A DNA stretch of 64,000 nt from Leptolyngbya sp. SIOISBB. GTDB taxonomy: Bacteria; Cyanobacteriota; Cyanobacteriia; Phormidesmidales; Phormidesmidaceae. The notes beneath the pieces are model-generated. The model made no database searches, was not told where the DNA came from, and was given only the letters and a program-made list of their open reading frames with translations. A program made the translations under genes and the position numbers. The stretch is taken from positions 7,809,557 to 7,873,556 of the forward strand of contig JAAHII010000001.1 of assembly GCA_010671905.1 (NCBI GenBank), given 5' to 3'. Shown here in pieces: positions 36,383-45,747 of this stretch (the first letter of the stretch is position 1; every line of letters starts with the position of its first letter).

Positions 36383-36844
36383 ATGCATATGCGAGTGGCG
36401 AAAAAGAGCGACATACCGACGTTGTCAACCCTGTTTCACGAAACGGTGTTGACCCATGGGCCAGAGCATTACACAGCTGATCAAACTGCCGCTTGGGCAG
36501 CCTCCACGCTAGATACTGAGCAGTTTGAGGCCTTTATCTTGGACGTTCAGACCTATGTGGCGGAGACGACGGCAGGCATTGTCGGCTTTAGCGGTCTCGC
36601 TGCTGATGGCCATGTTGCCTCGCTATATGTGCGCCAAGATTGCCTTAAGCAAGGCATCGGTTCTGCCCTGCTGGCCCATGTCATCGAGCAGGCCCAGCGC
36701 GATCGCCGGTCGCGACTCTATGCCGAAGCGAGCGAATTCAGCTTGGGGCTGTTCCAAAAATTCGGTTTTCAACAATACGACACCGAAATCGTTGAGCGTT
36801 TTGGCGTGTCGTTCACCCGCTATTTGATGGAGAAGCGGATTTAG
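36383..36844 (+). CDS. GNAT-family N-acetyltransferase, 153 aa
   Basis: Single GNAT domain: acetyl-CoA pyrophosphate-binding loop VRQDCLKQGIGSALLAHV (the Q/R-x-x-G-x-G/A variant as KQGIGSA), then LYAEASEFSLGLFQKFGF as the terminal strand-helix. Similar small proteins are annotated as acetyltransferases of unknown substrate. GAGG lies 5-8 bases before the ATG; a second ATG two codons later is possible. It follows the sensor kinase by 113 bases. Confidence 0.85.
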   Translation: MHMRVAKKSDIPTLSTLFHETVLTHGPEHYTADQTAAWAASTLDTEQFEAFILDVQTYVAETTAGIVGFSGLAADGHVASLYVRQDCLKQGIGSALLAHVIEQAQRDRRSRLYAEASEFSLGLFQKFGFQQYDTEIVERFGVSFTRYLMEKRI

Positions 36845-36885
36845 GGAATAGGGAATGGGGAATAGGGAATGGGGAATAGGGAATG
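36844..36885. repeat. Three perfect 14-base tandem copies
   Basis: GGGAATAGGGAATG is repeated three times without error, beginning within the stop region of the acetyltransferase gene. Such runs vary in copy number between strains. Confidence 0.92.
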
Positions 36886-36936
36886 AGATCACTCAGCTAC
36901 CCTGCTACCCTGCCACTCCACTCATCTCACCCACTC

Positions 36937-37410
36937 TCACTCTCCTTCTTTCAATCCAAACTCCCGCAGTGCAAAGCGAAAGTTGCGGTTTTCGTGCCCC
37001 GGACGACTGAGCTTACACAGCGCAAATCGCTCCAACGGGGCAAGGGAGGCCCACTGGTCTAAAGCAATTACTGTCCCAAACTTTGTTGCCTGAGTCTGGA
37101 TGTCAGTGGGGATTTGATCGACAGCTAACCAAGGCGGGTTGGCATCAATGGGGAGATCTTTAGCAGGCTTCTCAGCGTATTGCAAAACGGTTGCCTGCAC
37201 CATGTCGCGATAGCTAGCGATCGCGGTTGGCGTCTCACAAGGATGGGTCACTAAGCGCTCGCGATCGCTTTGAGAAAATTTATTCCAGTGTTCTAACTTG
37301 AGTTTGACACCACAGGTATCGAGCTTGTAACGCACCTGCATCGGAACGCAGCGGAGTGACTCCACAAAATCGGCTTCAAATTGAAAAAATATCAGTTCAG
37401 ATATGGACAT
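36937..37410 (-). CDS. narM: NarM-type nitrate reductase associated protein, 157 aa
   Basis: It resembles the nitrate reductase associated protein family, whose member NarM is needed for nitrate reductase activity in Synechococcus elongatus and has similar length (about 160 residues). Recognisable parts are FFQFEADFVESLRCVPMQVR, VKLKLEHWNKF and LARLPLERFALCKLSRPGH-like LAPLERFALCKLSRPG near the C-terminus. It follows narB on the same strand with 141 bases between, consistent with a role in maturation of NarB. Cytosolic, without a cofactor motif. Confidence 0.85.
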   Translation of the reverse strand: MSISELIFFQFEADFVESLRCVPMQVRYKLDTCGVKLKLEHWNKFSQSDRERLVTHPCETPTAIASYRDMVQATVLQYAEKPAKDLPIDANPPWLAVDQIPTDIQTQATKFGTVIALDQWASLAPLERFALCKLSRPGHENRNFRFALREFGLKEGE

Positions 37411-37551
37411 ATCGCGGTTTAGGAATCACTTCATCGTGGGGCAAATCAGTGACACTCGTTCAAATGCGAGCGTCTAACAGATAACTGGCGAGGAATTCAG
37501 CGCCGACAACTCAGGTAATACAATCAATGGCAAACGTCTGACAACCCACCC

Positions 37552-39768
37552 TCAAGATTGCAACACCGCTTCTCTAGCCGCCATTTCTAGAGACTCATTT
37601 ACTTTTAGATAGTTGCGATCGCCCACCAACATTTCCTCCGTGATCGGCACAACTGCCACGGCACTGGCTTTGAGCTCCGGCTGCAGAGAGATGGGACAAA
37701 CTGCAGAATGAGTTAACGCATTACATTCTGCCTCGTCGGCCCATAGCGCCCCCCAATGCATGGGGATAAACAAAACTCCTCGGCGAATATATTGCGTGAC
37801 GTGGACTTTGAGGCGAGCATAGCCCCGCCGCGATCGCACCTCGACCCAGTCGCCCGATTGCACTTTGAGATGCTGAGCATCGATCGGATGCATTTCAAGC
37901 AGTGGTTCGGGATGCATTTTGCGGATCTTATCAATGCGTCCCGTGCGGCTCTGGGTGTGCCAATGACCATACAGGCGGCCATTGGTCAGTACGAAGGGAA
38001 ACTCCGGATCGGCGGGCTCCGTCAGTCCCTGTTCGTGGAAGGCCGCGAAGTTTGCCCGCCCATTAGGCGTGGGAAAGCGAAAATCGGTGTAGAGGCGTTT
38101 GTCGTATTTTGTCGATGCGGTTTCTGGCGTCTCGTTTTGCGGGCAGGGCCACTGAATGGGGCCTTCTGCTGCGAGGCGGGCATGGCTCAGCCCAGTCATA
38201 TCGCACACGCGCCCGGCGGTCAGTTGTAGAAACTCGGCATACACCTCCGCCGAAGTTTGACACGAGAACTGCTGTTCAAAGCCGAGACGGCGACCCACTT
38301 CCGCAAAAATTTCCCAATCAGCGCGGGTTTCGCCGGGGCGATCGCGAAACGCCGGACATAAGGTCACGGTGCGCTCAGAATTGGTCATAATGCCAGTCTT
38401 TTCGCCCCATTGGGCGGCTGGTAGCAGCACATGGGCATATTCTGCCGTTTCGGTTGGATAGTAAGCGTCTTGCAAAATGGTGAAGGGCGATCGCCGTAGA
38501 GCCGCTTTGGTGCGCTCAATATCGGGCATGCTGACGGCTGGATTCGTCGCCGCCACCCAAAAGACACCGACAGCTCCTTGTTCCAGGCCCACCATCATGT
38601 CCCAAGCCGCTAACCCTGGCGTCGGCGAAATGCTGCCCGCCGGGAGTTGCCAAGCAGTTTCCACGGCTGCACGATGTTCAGGATTTTTGACCAACCGATA
38701 CCCCGGCAAAATGTGGGCCAGCCCACCCGCTTCGCGACCGCCCATGGCGTTGGGCTGGCCCGTGAGGGAAAACGGCCCCGCGCCGGGACGGCCAATTTGT
38801 CCCGTCATTAAATGCAGGTTGATCAGCGTTCGCGCCTTGGCGGTGCCCTCGGCTGACTGGTTGATACCCATCGACCAGAGCGACAGGACGCTTTTTGAGC
38901 GGCCCCACCAGCGCGCCGCCGTTTCTAAATCAGCGAGGGTAATGCCACAAACTTCCGCGACTTTTTCGGGGGGATAATGTTGGATAACCTCGGCATAGGG
39001 CGTGAACCCTTTCGTCACTTCTTCAATAAAGAGGGGGTCTGACCAGCCCTTACGCAGCAAAATATGGGCGATCCCGTTCATCAGGGTAATGTCAGTCCCC
39101 GGACGAATGGCTAAATGCAGATCTGCCGCCTTGGCAGTTTCGGTGCGGCGAGGATCCACAACAATCAGCTTCACCTTGCCCTTTTTCTTGCGGTGATATT
39201 TGCGAAAGCGATTAAAGACAATGGGATGGCACTCCGCCGTGTTGGTACCGATCAAAAAGGCACAGTCGGTCTTTTCTAGATCGTCGTAACAGGTGGGAGG
39301 ACCGTCGGAGCCAAAACTTTGAATGTAGGCCGCCACAGCCGAAGACATGCATAACCGGGAATTGGCATCGAAGTTGTTGGTGCCTAAGCAGCCCTTCAAC
39401 AGTTTTTGCGCCGTGTAGTAATCTTCCGTTTGCAATTGTCCCGAGCCATACATGCAGATGGCTTCTGGCCCTTGGGTATCCATAACATCGCGAATACGAT
39501 GGGCGATCGCATCCAAGGCTTCATCCCAACTGACGCGCCGAAACGGCTCGTCTAGAGAATCGCGCATCAGAGGATACAGCAAGCGATTTTTCTGAATGGC
39601 ATCGGCAATCGTCGCTCCCTTAACGCATACCATGCCCTGACTTGAGGGATGAGCGCGATCGCCGCGCACAACGTAGTTTTCATTGTCTGGCGTGGGCGCA
39701 CCGACCGGCGCAATATCGAGACCACAGCCAACGCCGCAGTAAGGACAAAGAGTTTTAGTGGAAGTCAT
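37552..39768 (-). CDS. narB: Ferredoxin-nitrate reductase, 738 aa
   Basis: Reduces nitrate to nitrite using ferredoxin. The N-terminal [4Fe-4S] motif is [10 protein letters not shown] plus GMVCVKG. Molybdopterin-guanine-dinucleotide oxidoreductase domains follow ([32 protein letters not shown] with the Mo-ligand Cys, [33 protein letters not shown]) and the C-terminal molydopterin-dinucleotide-binding domain ([17 protein letters not shown]). Length fits cyanobacterial NarB. It lies downstream of nrtP (gap 382 bases with a hairpin) and should belong to the nirA-nrtP-narB-narM operon. Confidence 0.96.
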   Translation of the reverse strand: MTSTKTLCPYCGVGCGLDIAPVGAPTPDNENYVVRGDRAHPSSQGMVCVKGATIADAIQKNRLLYPLMRDSLDEPFRRVSWDEALDAIAHRIRDVMDTQGPEAICMYGSGQLQTEDYYTAQKLLKGCLGTNNFDANSRLCMSSAVAAYIQSFGSDGPPTCYDDLEKTDCAFLIGTNTAECHPIVFNRFRKYHRKKKGKVKLIVVDPRRTETAKAADLHLAIRPGTDITLMNGIAHILLRKGWSDPLFIEEVTKGFTPYAEVIQHYPPEKVAEVCGITLADLETAARWWGRSKSVLSLWSMGINQSAEGTAKARTLINLHLMTGQIGRPGAGPFSLTGQPNAMGGREAGGLAHILPGYRLVKNPEHRAAVETAWQLPAGSISPTPGLAAWDMMVGLEQGAVGVFWVAATNPAVSMPDIERTKAALRRSPFTILQDAYYPTETAEYAHVLLPAAQWGEKTGIMTNSERTVTLCPAFRDRPGETRADWEIFAEVGRRLGFEQQFSCQTSAEVYAEFLQLTAGRVCDMTGLSHARLAAEGPIQWPCPQNETPETASTKYDKRLYTDFRFPTPNGRANFAAFHEQGLTEPADPEFPFVLTNGRLYGHWHTQSRTGRIDKIRKMHPEPLLEMHPIDAQHLKVQSGDWVEVRSRRGYARLKVHVTQYIRRGVLFIPMHWGALWADEAECNALTHSAVCPISLQPELKASAVAVVPITEEMLVGDRNYLKVNESLEMAAREAVLQS

Positions 39769-40050
39769 TACTGTCTACCTAAAAACTAGGGGTACAGAAT
39801 TTGGCAAGAACAGAGGCAGAGAACTCTAAAATTGCTCGTTTTCAACTTAGATGAGGGGTTTTGGGCGAAATGCCCAATCAACATAAATGGATAGCGCATA
39901 AACCTCTGCCACAAAAGTGGGGAGAAAACGTTGCTTGTCGGGTTTATAAAGTCCTCATCCAGGTTGGAAAGTTCCCCAGAATTAGGGGATTTAGGGGACG
40001 TTTAGGATGCATGCAGGCGGTTTAATGACTGATATCCAAGTTTTACGAAA

Positions 40051-40093
40051 GCCGGGAGTGCCTTTCATTCATGGAATGAAGTCATCTCCCGGC
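40051..40093. terminator. Composite hairpin between nrtP and narB
   Basis: GCCGGGAG (40051-40058) pairs with CTCCCGGC (40086-40093), and inside it CTTTCATTC (40062-40070) pairs with GGAATGAAG (40073-40081) with one bulge. No T-run follows on the minus strand. It may tune the amount of narB mRNA relative to nrtP. The rest of the 39769-40150 gap shows no GTA-N8-TAC box. Confidence 0.6.
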
Positions 40094-40150
40094 CACTGTC
40101 TGATTGTGGAAGGTAAGAGTTCAGGGCTTACCTTCAGCCTGTACAACTCA

Positions 40151-41776
40151 CTACATCAGCCGAGCTGATTGCTCATTCGGCAGAGCGGTGGGGTGAGGAT
40201 GCATACCCGGCTCTTCACCCTCATGGAAATCGGCAAAAGACCCTTTGGGTTCATCCAAAAAGAAGACGCAGAGGAAAGCCACAATCAGTCCGCCCGTGCC
40301 TAGTAGTTGGAAGAACTGAGCGTTGACGACCGACATCACCGGCGTGCCCGCATTCGCCGCTGCCGAGGAATCGACGAACAGGAGTCGAGTGGTTAGATAT
40401 GCCACCGCACCGACGTTACCGTAAGCCCCGACGTTACCCGCAATCTGCCCCGTTACCTTACGCTTCACCAAAGGCACCATCGCAAAGGTCGCCCCTTCAG
40501 ACGATTGCACAAAGAATGAACAAGCCATGGTCAAGAGGACGGCGAGGGGCAACGGCCAAGCCCCGTTCACCATGCTCATCATCAGGTAGCCAATGCCCAT
40601 ACCGGCAGTGAGTATAACCATGGTCCACTTACGACTGCCCATCTTGTCAGAGATGAGACCGCCACCCGGTCGAGAAGCCAAGTTCATAAAGGCATAGCTG
40701 GCCGCAATCGTACCGGCAGTGGCTTTATCCAAGCCAAAGGTGCCTTCAAAGAAGGCAGGCAGCATCGTCACCACCGCTAACTCAGAACCAAAGTTCACGA
40801 TGTAAGTCAGCTCTAGCATCGCTACTTGCTTAAAGCGATACCGCTCTTCAGGCGGATACACCTTATCACCCGACAGTAAGTCTTTGTTAACCGCCCAGCA
40901 GTTATAAGACTGGAACGCATAGAGTGCCAGCAAGCAGGCCCAAGCAATATACATACCGCCAGTGGTGAGGAAGTTCACCTTGGTCAAGCGCCAGGCCAAA
41001 ACCATCAGAATCGCGGTGAGGGGAATATTCATCACCATCAAGAACCAGAAGTCCCGAACGGAAGTTACTTCTAGACCCCGAGCACTCTTAGGACGTTGGT
41101 AGACCTTGCCAGGAGGCGTATCGGTCACATTGAAGTAGTAGAAAATACCATACAAGGCACCGATGACACCGGAACCCATGATCGCGGCTCGCCAGTTCAG
41201 AATGTCCGTCTGGAAAGCGGGGAACAGCAGCACGCGGAAGTTTTCGGCCTCGGGGAACTGGAAAGCACCGGGCAAGAAAGCCAGTGCCAAACCGAACAGT
41301 ACCATTGTGAAAGCGGAGAAAGCGGAACCGAAGTTGCCCCAGCCACCATAGATACCTTCAGCCGTACCCACCTCTTTGGGGGGGAACCACTCTGCGGTCA
41401 TGCGGATGCCAATCACGAAACCAGCACCGACAATACCCATGAGCAAACGACCCAACACTAACTGGTTGAAGCTTTGGGCAGTCGCAAAAATGAAACAGGG
41501 AATTGCCGCATAAACCAGCAATGCCGAGTAGGTTAAGCGTGGACCATACTTGTCCAGCAACATCCCGATAATGATGCGGGCGGGCACTGTCAAAGCAACG
41601 TTACACAAACCAATCGTCCCCACCTGGGCTGGCTCTAGACCAAAGTCTTGAGCAATGGTGGTTGCAAACGGCGGAAAGTTAAACCAAATAACGAACGTTA
41701 GGAAAAAGGCAAACCAGGTCAGGTGCAGAACTTTGTACCTGCCCTGAGTTGCTTTAGTAAACAACTCAACGAGCAT
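40151..41776 (-). CDS. nrtP: NrtP-type MFS nitrate/nitrite permease, 541 aa
   Basis: Major-facilitator nitrate/nitrite transporter with about 12 transmembrane helices. The start of helix 1 (LHLTWFAFFLTFVIWFNF) and the nitrate signature GWGNFGSAFSAF are typical, and the second signature is seen near SRPGGGLISDK. The N-terminal MLVELFTKATQGRYKVLHL is as in cyanobacterial NrtP. The start at ATG 41774-41776 has AGGAG nine bases upstream; the open frame extends to 41869 but would add a non-conserved basic stretch. It follows nirA by 139 bases on the same strand. Confidence 0.94.
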   Translation of the reverse strand: MLVELFTKATQGRYKVLHLTWFAFFLTFVIWFNFPPFATTIAQDFGLEPAQVGTIGLCNVALTVPARIIIGMLLDKYGPRLTYSALLVYAAIPCFIFATAQSFNQLVLGRLLMGIVGAGFVIGIRMTAEWFPPKEVGTAEGIYGGWGNFGSAFSAFTMVLFGLALAFLPGAFQFPEAENFRVLLFPAFQTDILNWRAAIMGSGVIGALYGIFYYFNVTDTPPGKVYQRPKSARGLEVTSVRDFWFLMVMNIPLTAILMVLAWRLTKVNFLTTGGMYIAWACLLALYAFQSYNCWAVNKDLLSGDKVYPPEERYRFKQVAMLELTYIVNFGSELAVVTMLPAFFEGTFGLDKATAGTIAASYAFMNLASRPGGGLISDKMGSRKWTMVILTAGMGIGYLMMSMVNGAWPLPLAVLLTMACSFFVQSSEGATFAMVPLVKRKVTGQIAGNVGAYGNVGAVAYLTTRLLFVDSSAAANAGTPVMSVVNAQFFQLLGTGGLIVAFLCVFFLDEPKGSFADFHEGEEPGMHPHPTALPNEQSARLM

Positions 41777-41811
41777 TCGTGCTAATCTCCTAGTAAACCA
41801 AGAAACGACTA

Positions 41812-41843
41812 AAACCTTTGCGAGTTCACGCTTGCAAGGGTTT
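41812..41843. repeat. Inverted repeat in the nirA-nrtP gap
   Basis: AAACCTTTGC (41812-41821) pairs with GCAAGGGTTT (41834-41843) with one mismatch. It may set relative expression of nirA and nrtP or stabilise a processed end. Confidence 0.5.
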
Positions 41844-41915
41844 TTCTTTTCGACACACTCCCCAAGCAATGTGGGGATTCTCTAGGGGCGATCGCCAAGG
41901 GCGACCCCCAAAGCT

Positions 41916-43505
41916 TTATTCGCCAACAGTCATTTGCACATGACCGTTATTCTGAGCGACGACTCCGTCAGCAGGCTGCGCCCCAAAGTGCTCTGTCAGC
42001 AGACCCACTAGAACCGCTGGCAAATCATCACAGGGCACCCCTTTTTGCACACAGGTCCCCAGTTGGGCATCTTTGCCCACTTTGCCGCCCATATAAATGT
42101 CTACCCCTTCGGCGGGTTTGCCATCTTTGCGAACTTTGGTCCCCATGAGACCAATGTCCGCTACTTGAGGCTGCCCACAAGAATTGGGACAGCCGGTCCA
42201 ATGGATGCGCACGGGGTTAGGCATGCTCAGGGTCGCGTCTAGTTGACGAGCGATCGCTAATGCCCGTTGCTTAGTTTCCACCAAGGCAAAGTTGCAAAAT
42301 TGAGCGCCCGTGCACGATATGAGCGATCGCACCAGGGGACTGGGCTCCAATGAAAAGCGCTCTAACACCGACTCGGCTTTCAGTAAGTCCAAGCGGGTAT
42401 CAGGAATGTAGGGAATGATGACGTTTTGCTCGACCGTCAGGCGAATCTCACCATCGCCGTAGACATCGGCCAGGCGGGCAAAATCGAACATGTCTTGGGC
42501 GGTCAATCGCCCCACCGGCACATGGAAGCCCGCATAGCTCAGGCCCGATTGTTGTTGGGAATAAAGGCCCACATGGTCGCGCTTATCCCAATCAATTTCG
42601 TCTTCGGCAGCAGCGCTGAGCAAAGGCCGACCAAAGGCTTCTGCCACTGCGGCTCGAAAGGATTCCATCCCCCACTCATCGATTAGCCACATCAATCGCG
42701 CCTTCTGACGATTGACGCGCAATCCGTTGTCTCGATAAACCTCTAAAATGGCCCGAGACAACGCCACGACATCATCGTTGGGCTCAACCCAAGCATTGAG
42801 GGGCACCGCTGCCTCACACCGCCGCGCTGAGAAAAAGCCCCCCACTAAAACATTGAAACCAAGCTGCCCGTCTCGGTAAGCAGGCACAAACGCAATATCG
42901 TTAATCTCGGCATGCACGGCATTGTCGCGACCGCCTTCCACCGCAATGTTGAATTTGCGCGGCAGGTTGGTGAATTCTGGGTTCCCTTCACCGCGATCGG
43001 TAATCATGTCCTGCAGCTTTTTTACTAAGCCGCGAGTATCAATCAGCTCATTGGCATCAATCCCGGCCACCGGGGAGCCAGTAATGTTCCGAACATTGTC
43101 CATCCCCGACTGCATGGAAGTTAACCCGACCGCCTCAAACCGGGTAAAAATATCCGGGATATCTTCCAAACGAATGCCCCGCAGCTGCAAATTTTGACGC
43201 GTGGTGATGTCGGCACTGCCGTCTTCGCCATAGCGCTGCACAACTTCCGCCAGTACCTTCATTTTCTGGCTGGACAAAATGCCATTGGGCATCCGCATCC
43301 GTAACATAAACTTGCCAGGAGTGACCGGGCGAAAGAAAATGCCCAACCATTTCAGCCGCTGGGTCAGATCAGTCTCATCGACAGCTTCCCAACCAAGTTC
43401 GGCAAACTTCTCTAGCTCTGATTTGACGGCTAAACCATCTTTCTCAGCTTTGAACTTTTCAAACTTATTCAACTTCTTGGCTGTTACTGGAGCTGCATCT
43501 ACCAC
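41916..43505 (-). CDS. nirA: Ferredoxin-nitrite reductase, 529 aa
   Basis: Reduces nitrite to ammonium with six electrons from ferredoxin. The N-terminal half-domain has FFRPVTPGKFMLRMRMPNG and RQNLQLRGIRLEDIPDIF. The siroheme/[4Fe-4S] cysteines are in CTGAQFCNFA and HWTGCPNSCGQ, four in all as required. The start is GTG at 43503-43505, with GAGGAAGG nine bases before it. First gene of the minus-strand nirA-nrtP-narB-narM cluster. Upstream it has an NtcA box with correctly spaced -10, and two NtcB-like boxes. Confidence 0.96.
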   Translation of the reverse strand: MVDAAPVTAKKLNKFEKFKAEKDGLAVKSELEKFAELGWEAVDETDLTQRLKWLGIFFRPVTPGKFMLRMRMPNGILSSQKMKVLAEVVQRYGEDGSADITTRQNLQLRGIRLEDIPDIFTRFEAVGLTSMQSGMDNVRNITGSPVAGIDANELIDTRGLVKKLQDMITDRGEGNPEFTNLPRKFNIAVEGGRDNAVHAEINDIAFVPAYRDGQLGFNVLVGGFFSARRCEAAVPLNAWVEPNDDVVALSRAILEVYRDNGLRVNRQKARLMWLIDEWGMESFRAAVAEAFGRPLLSAAAEDEIDWDKRDHVGLYSQQQSGLSYAGFHVPVGRLTAQDMFDFARLADVYGDGEIRLTVEQNVIIPYIPDTRLDLLKAESVLERFSLEPSPLVRSLISCTGAQFCNFALVETKQRALAIARQLDATLSMPNPVRIHWTGCPNSCGQPQVADIGLMGTKVRKDGKPAEGVDIYMGGKVGKDAQLGTCVQKGVPCDDLPAVLVGLLTEHFGAQPADGVVAQNNGHVQMTVGE

Positions 43506-43729
43506 AATTCTGAGCCCTTCCTCGGCACAATAGGTATCAAATCGGTTGGCAATTATGTTTAATCAATCAGTGCTATCAGACAGCGCACCAGTCTCATGCT
43601 GATGCCGCAAACCGAACTTATTTAGCATTACTCATGAACTCGCTCCGAGCCTAGGGATAAAGAGCTGATCAGCCTTGGCCAGCAATTTCATTCCTCAGCA
43701 AAATCAACGATGTCGTATTGCTTGAGGAT

Positions 43730-43771
43730 AAGTTAGGCGAGAAAAAACGGAGGTTTTGTAGCTTGGAATAC
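43730..43771 (-). promoter_or_regulatory. NtcA-activated promoter of nirA
   Basis: A perfect GTA-N8-TAC box (43758-43771, half sites GTA and TAC) is followed on the minus strand by exactly 22 bases and then TAACTT (43735-43730), a TAN3T -10 element. This is the canonical layout of class II NtcA-activated promoters, predicting induction when ammonium is absent. Confidence 0.88.
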
Positions 43772-43787
43772 TGTTCAACATTGCACT

Positions 43788-43822
43788 TGCATTTACTGCA
43801 TGATCATCATGCAGTAAATGCA
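43788..43822. promoter_or_regulatory. Two NtcB-like boxes in a 17-bp inverted repeat upstream of nirA
   Basis: Arms at 43788-43804 and 43806-43822 are exact inverted copies around a single base. Each arm contains TGCA-N5-TGCA (43788-43800 and 43810-43822), the pattern reported for NtcB, the LysR-type activator that raises nirA expression in response to nitrite. It begins 16 bases upstream of the NtcA box. I see no ntcB gene in this window. Confidence 0.7.
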
Positions 43823-44046
43823 TAATTGCCTGAATTTTGGCTTTTGGCTAGGATTAGTCGTCTGATTAAAGGCTGCGCTAAATGGCAAAACCAGCTGTGG
43901 GTAAATTAAACTGTCGCAATGATCACAATTGAGCACTTTTTGTCTGGTTATTTTCTCAGACTGTTTTGATCACATTGAAGCTCTGTTCGCAGCATGCTTT
44001 AGACCATGGGAAACCGTTCTAGAACCAATCTTTAATGTGCCTCCTC

Positions 44047-44085
44047 TTTGTTAAAGCCGTTTATGAGTTACCGCTTTAACAAAGT
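44047..44085. repeat. 12-bp inverted repeat in the nirA/HEAT divergent region
   Basis: CTTTGTTAAAGC (44047-44058) and GCTTTAACAAAG (44074-44085) are exact inverted copies around 15 bases. Function unknown. Confidence 0.7.
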
Positions 44086-44214
44086 TAGAAGGTGGTGAAG
44101 ACCTCGGCTCAATAGGGGCACAAATCGGCCTAGGATCTCTGTAAGGTAGGGGATTGTCTGCTGAGGTCTGCTGGCGAATATCGCCCAGGAAGTTCTGCAG
44201 GCTACCCACCGCAA

Positions 44215-44255
44215 AAATTTTGCATCAAGGCTACGCTCCACTTGATGCAAAATTT
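44215..44255. repeat. 15-bp inverted repeat 135 bases upstream of the HEAT-repeat gene
   Basis: AAATTTTGCATCAAG (44215-44229) and its exact inverse (44241-44255) flank an 11-base loop GCTACGCTCCA. It may be a regulator site or a transcribed stem of the HEAT-repeat gene leader. Confidence 0.7.
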
Positions 44256-44389
44256 GCCTACCATCAATGCAGAAGTAGAATAGTGTGAATGGGAGATGTT
44301 TGTCTCGAACTTCTCCCCCTCCATATTTTATGAATAGATAACCTAGCTAGTTCTTGCTTGTCAGTGTCCAACTGGCAGAAAAAGTTTGT

Positions 44390-45511
44390 ATGTTAGCTAA
44401 AAATATTCCCGCTGATATGCCCTCAGATGCCGTTACCAAGCAATTAGAAACTGCCCTGGCAGGTCTGGTGACAGGCGACTTTAGGGAGAGGTGGGACGCG
44501 ACTAAGCAACTCGTTGACGCCGGGGCAGACGCGATCGCGTATTTGGCCGCCTTCTTGCAAGATGAAGACTGCGACTGGGAGCTGCGTTGGTTCGCCGCTC
44601 GCACCTTGGGGAGAATTCATCACCCGGATGCTTTAAACGCGTTGATCGAATTTCTGCAGCAGGCGCAAGATCCAGAATTGATCATGATTGCGGCCGAGGG
44701 GTTAGGGCAATTTGGCGAATTAGGCGTTGATTCTCTAGTACAGCTGCTTGAGCAGCCCACCCATCGGTTAATCGGGGTCCAAGCCCTGGCAAGCATTCAG
44801 CACTCATCGGTCTTTGTGCCACTCTTGGCTGCTGTAGAGGATACCGATCCGCTGGTACGAGCGACCGCTTTGACCGCGCTGGCCAACTTTCGCCATCCAG
44901 AAGTCGATAAGTTGTTGCTGGCAGCGCTCAAAGACCCCAGTAAAGCAGTGCGGCGAGAGGCCATTACGTACTTGGGCTTGCGATCGTATTTGTTAGAGCA
45001 GGTGAATTTAGTCGATCTACTGCTACCGGGGCTATGGGATATTCATCCTCAAATTAATGAAGCGACCGCGATCGCCTTAGGACGATTGGGCACTGAAACG
45101 GCGGTTGCGACCTTGGCCCGGGTGTTGTCATCGCCGCATACCCCCCAAGCCCTCAGCATGAGCACCATTCGTGCCCTAGGCTGGATTGAAAAAGAATCGG
45201 CACTGCTAGCGTTAGTTGCGGCCTTATACCGACTGCCCACAACGCTGCAAGTCAATATTGTCGAAACGTTGGCTCGCTTTCAAACGCCTCATTTGCGGCG
45301 ACGGGCTGGCGATGTATTGTGTGATGTGCTCAAAACGAGTCTGCAGTTGTCTGCAGAAGATGGCCAGCTGATCTCAGCGATCGCCCTAGCATTAGGAACG
45401 CTTCAGCATCAGCCCGCCGTTCCTCTCTTGACGAACCTTCAGCAAGCTCACGATTCGCAGATTCAGCTTTATGCGGAAGCGGCTCTCCGGCACTTTGGGG
45501 AAGAGTCTTAA
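44390..45511 (+). CDS. HEAT-repeat protein, 373 aa (possible NirB-type partner of nitrite reductase)
   Basis: Seven or more HEAT/PBS-lyase-type helical repeats are visible, such as DWELRWFAARTLGRIHHPDA, ELIMIAAEGLGQFG, DPLVRATALTALANFRHPEV and SKAVRREAITYLGLR. It is a soluble helical scaffold without catalytic residues. It is transcribed divergently from nirA. In S. elongatus a gene called nirB occupies this divergent place and supports nitrite reductase activity, so this protein may be its counterpart; that is inference from position. It could instead be a phycobilin lyase or its relative. The start is set at ATG 44390; a TTG at 44354 would extend it by 12 residues. Confidence 0.78.
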   Translation: MLAKNIPADMPSDAVTKQLETALAGLVTGDFRERWDATKQLVDAGADAIAYLAAFLQDEDCDWELRWFAARTLGRIHHPDALNALIEFLQQAQDPELIMIAAEGLGQFGELGVDSLVQLLEQPTHRLIGVQALASIQHSSVFVPLLAAVEDTDPLVRATALTALANFRHPEVDKLLLAALKDPSKAVRREAITYLGLRSYLLEQVNLVDLLLPGLWDIHPQINEATAIALGRLGTETAVATLARVLSSPHTPQALSMSTIRALGWIEKESALLALVAALYRLPTTLQVNIVETLARFQTPHLRRRAGDVLCDVLKTSLQLSAEDGQLISAIALALGTLQHQPAVPLLTNLQQAHDSQIQLYAEAALRHFGEES

Positions 45512-45747
45512 GGCTCTCACCTCTGGCACAGTTGTGCTGGTAAATTTATCCTTGGCAAACTCATCTTAGTTATTTGTACTCGCTAGCCAGGTGTTCATAG
45601 GGATCGACCCATCCCCTCTTATGGGACGTCATCAATATAGTCCCAGAGACCTTTAGAGATCAGCATCACCACAATCGTATCTACCTCAAAAACTAGAGGC
45701 TGCATTCTGTTCATTGCCAGCATTTGCCAGCTCAATGATGACAGCTT

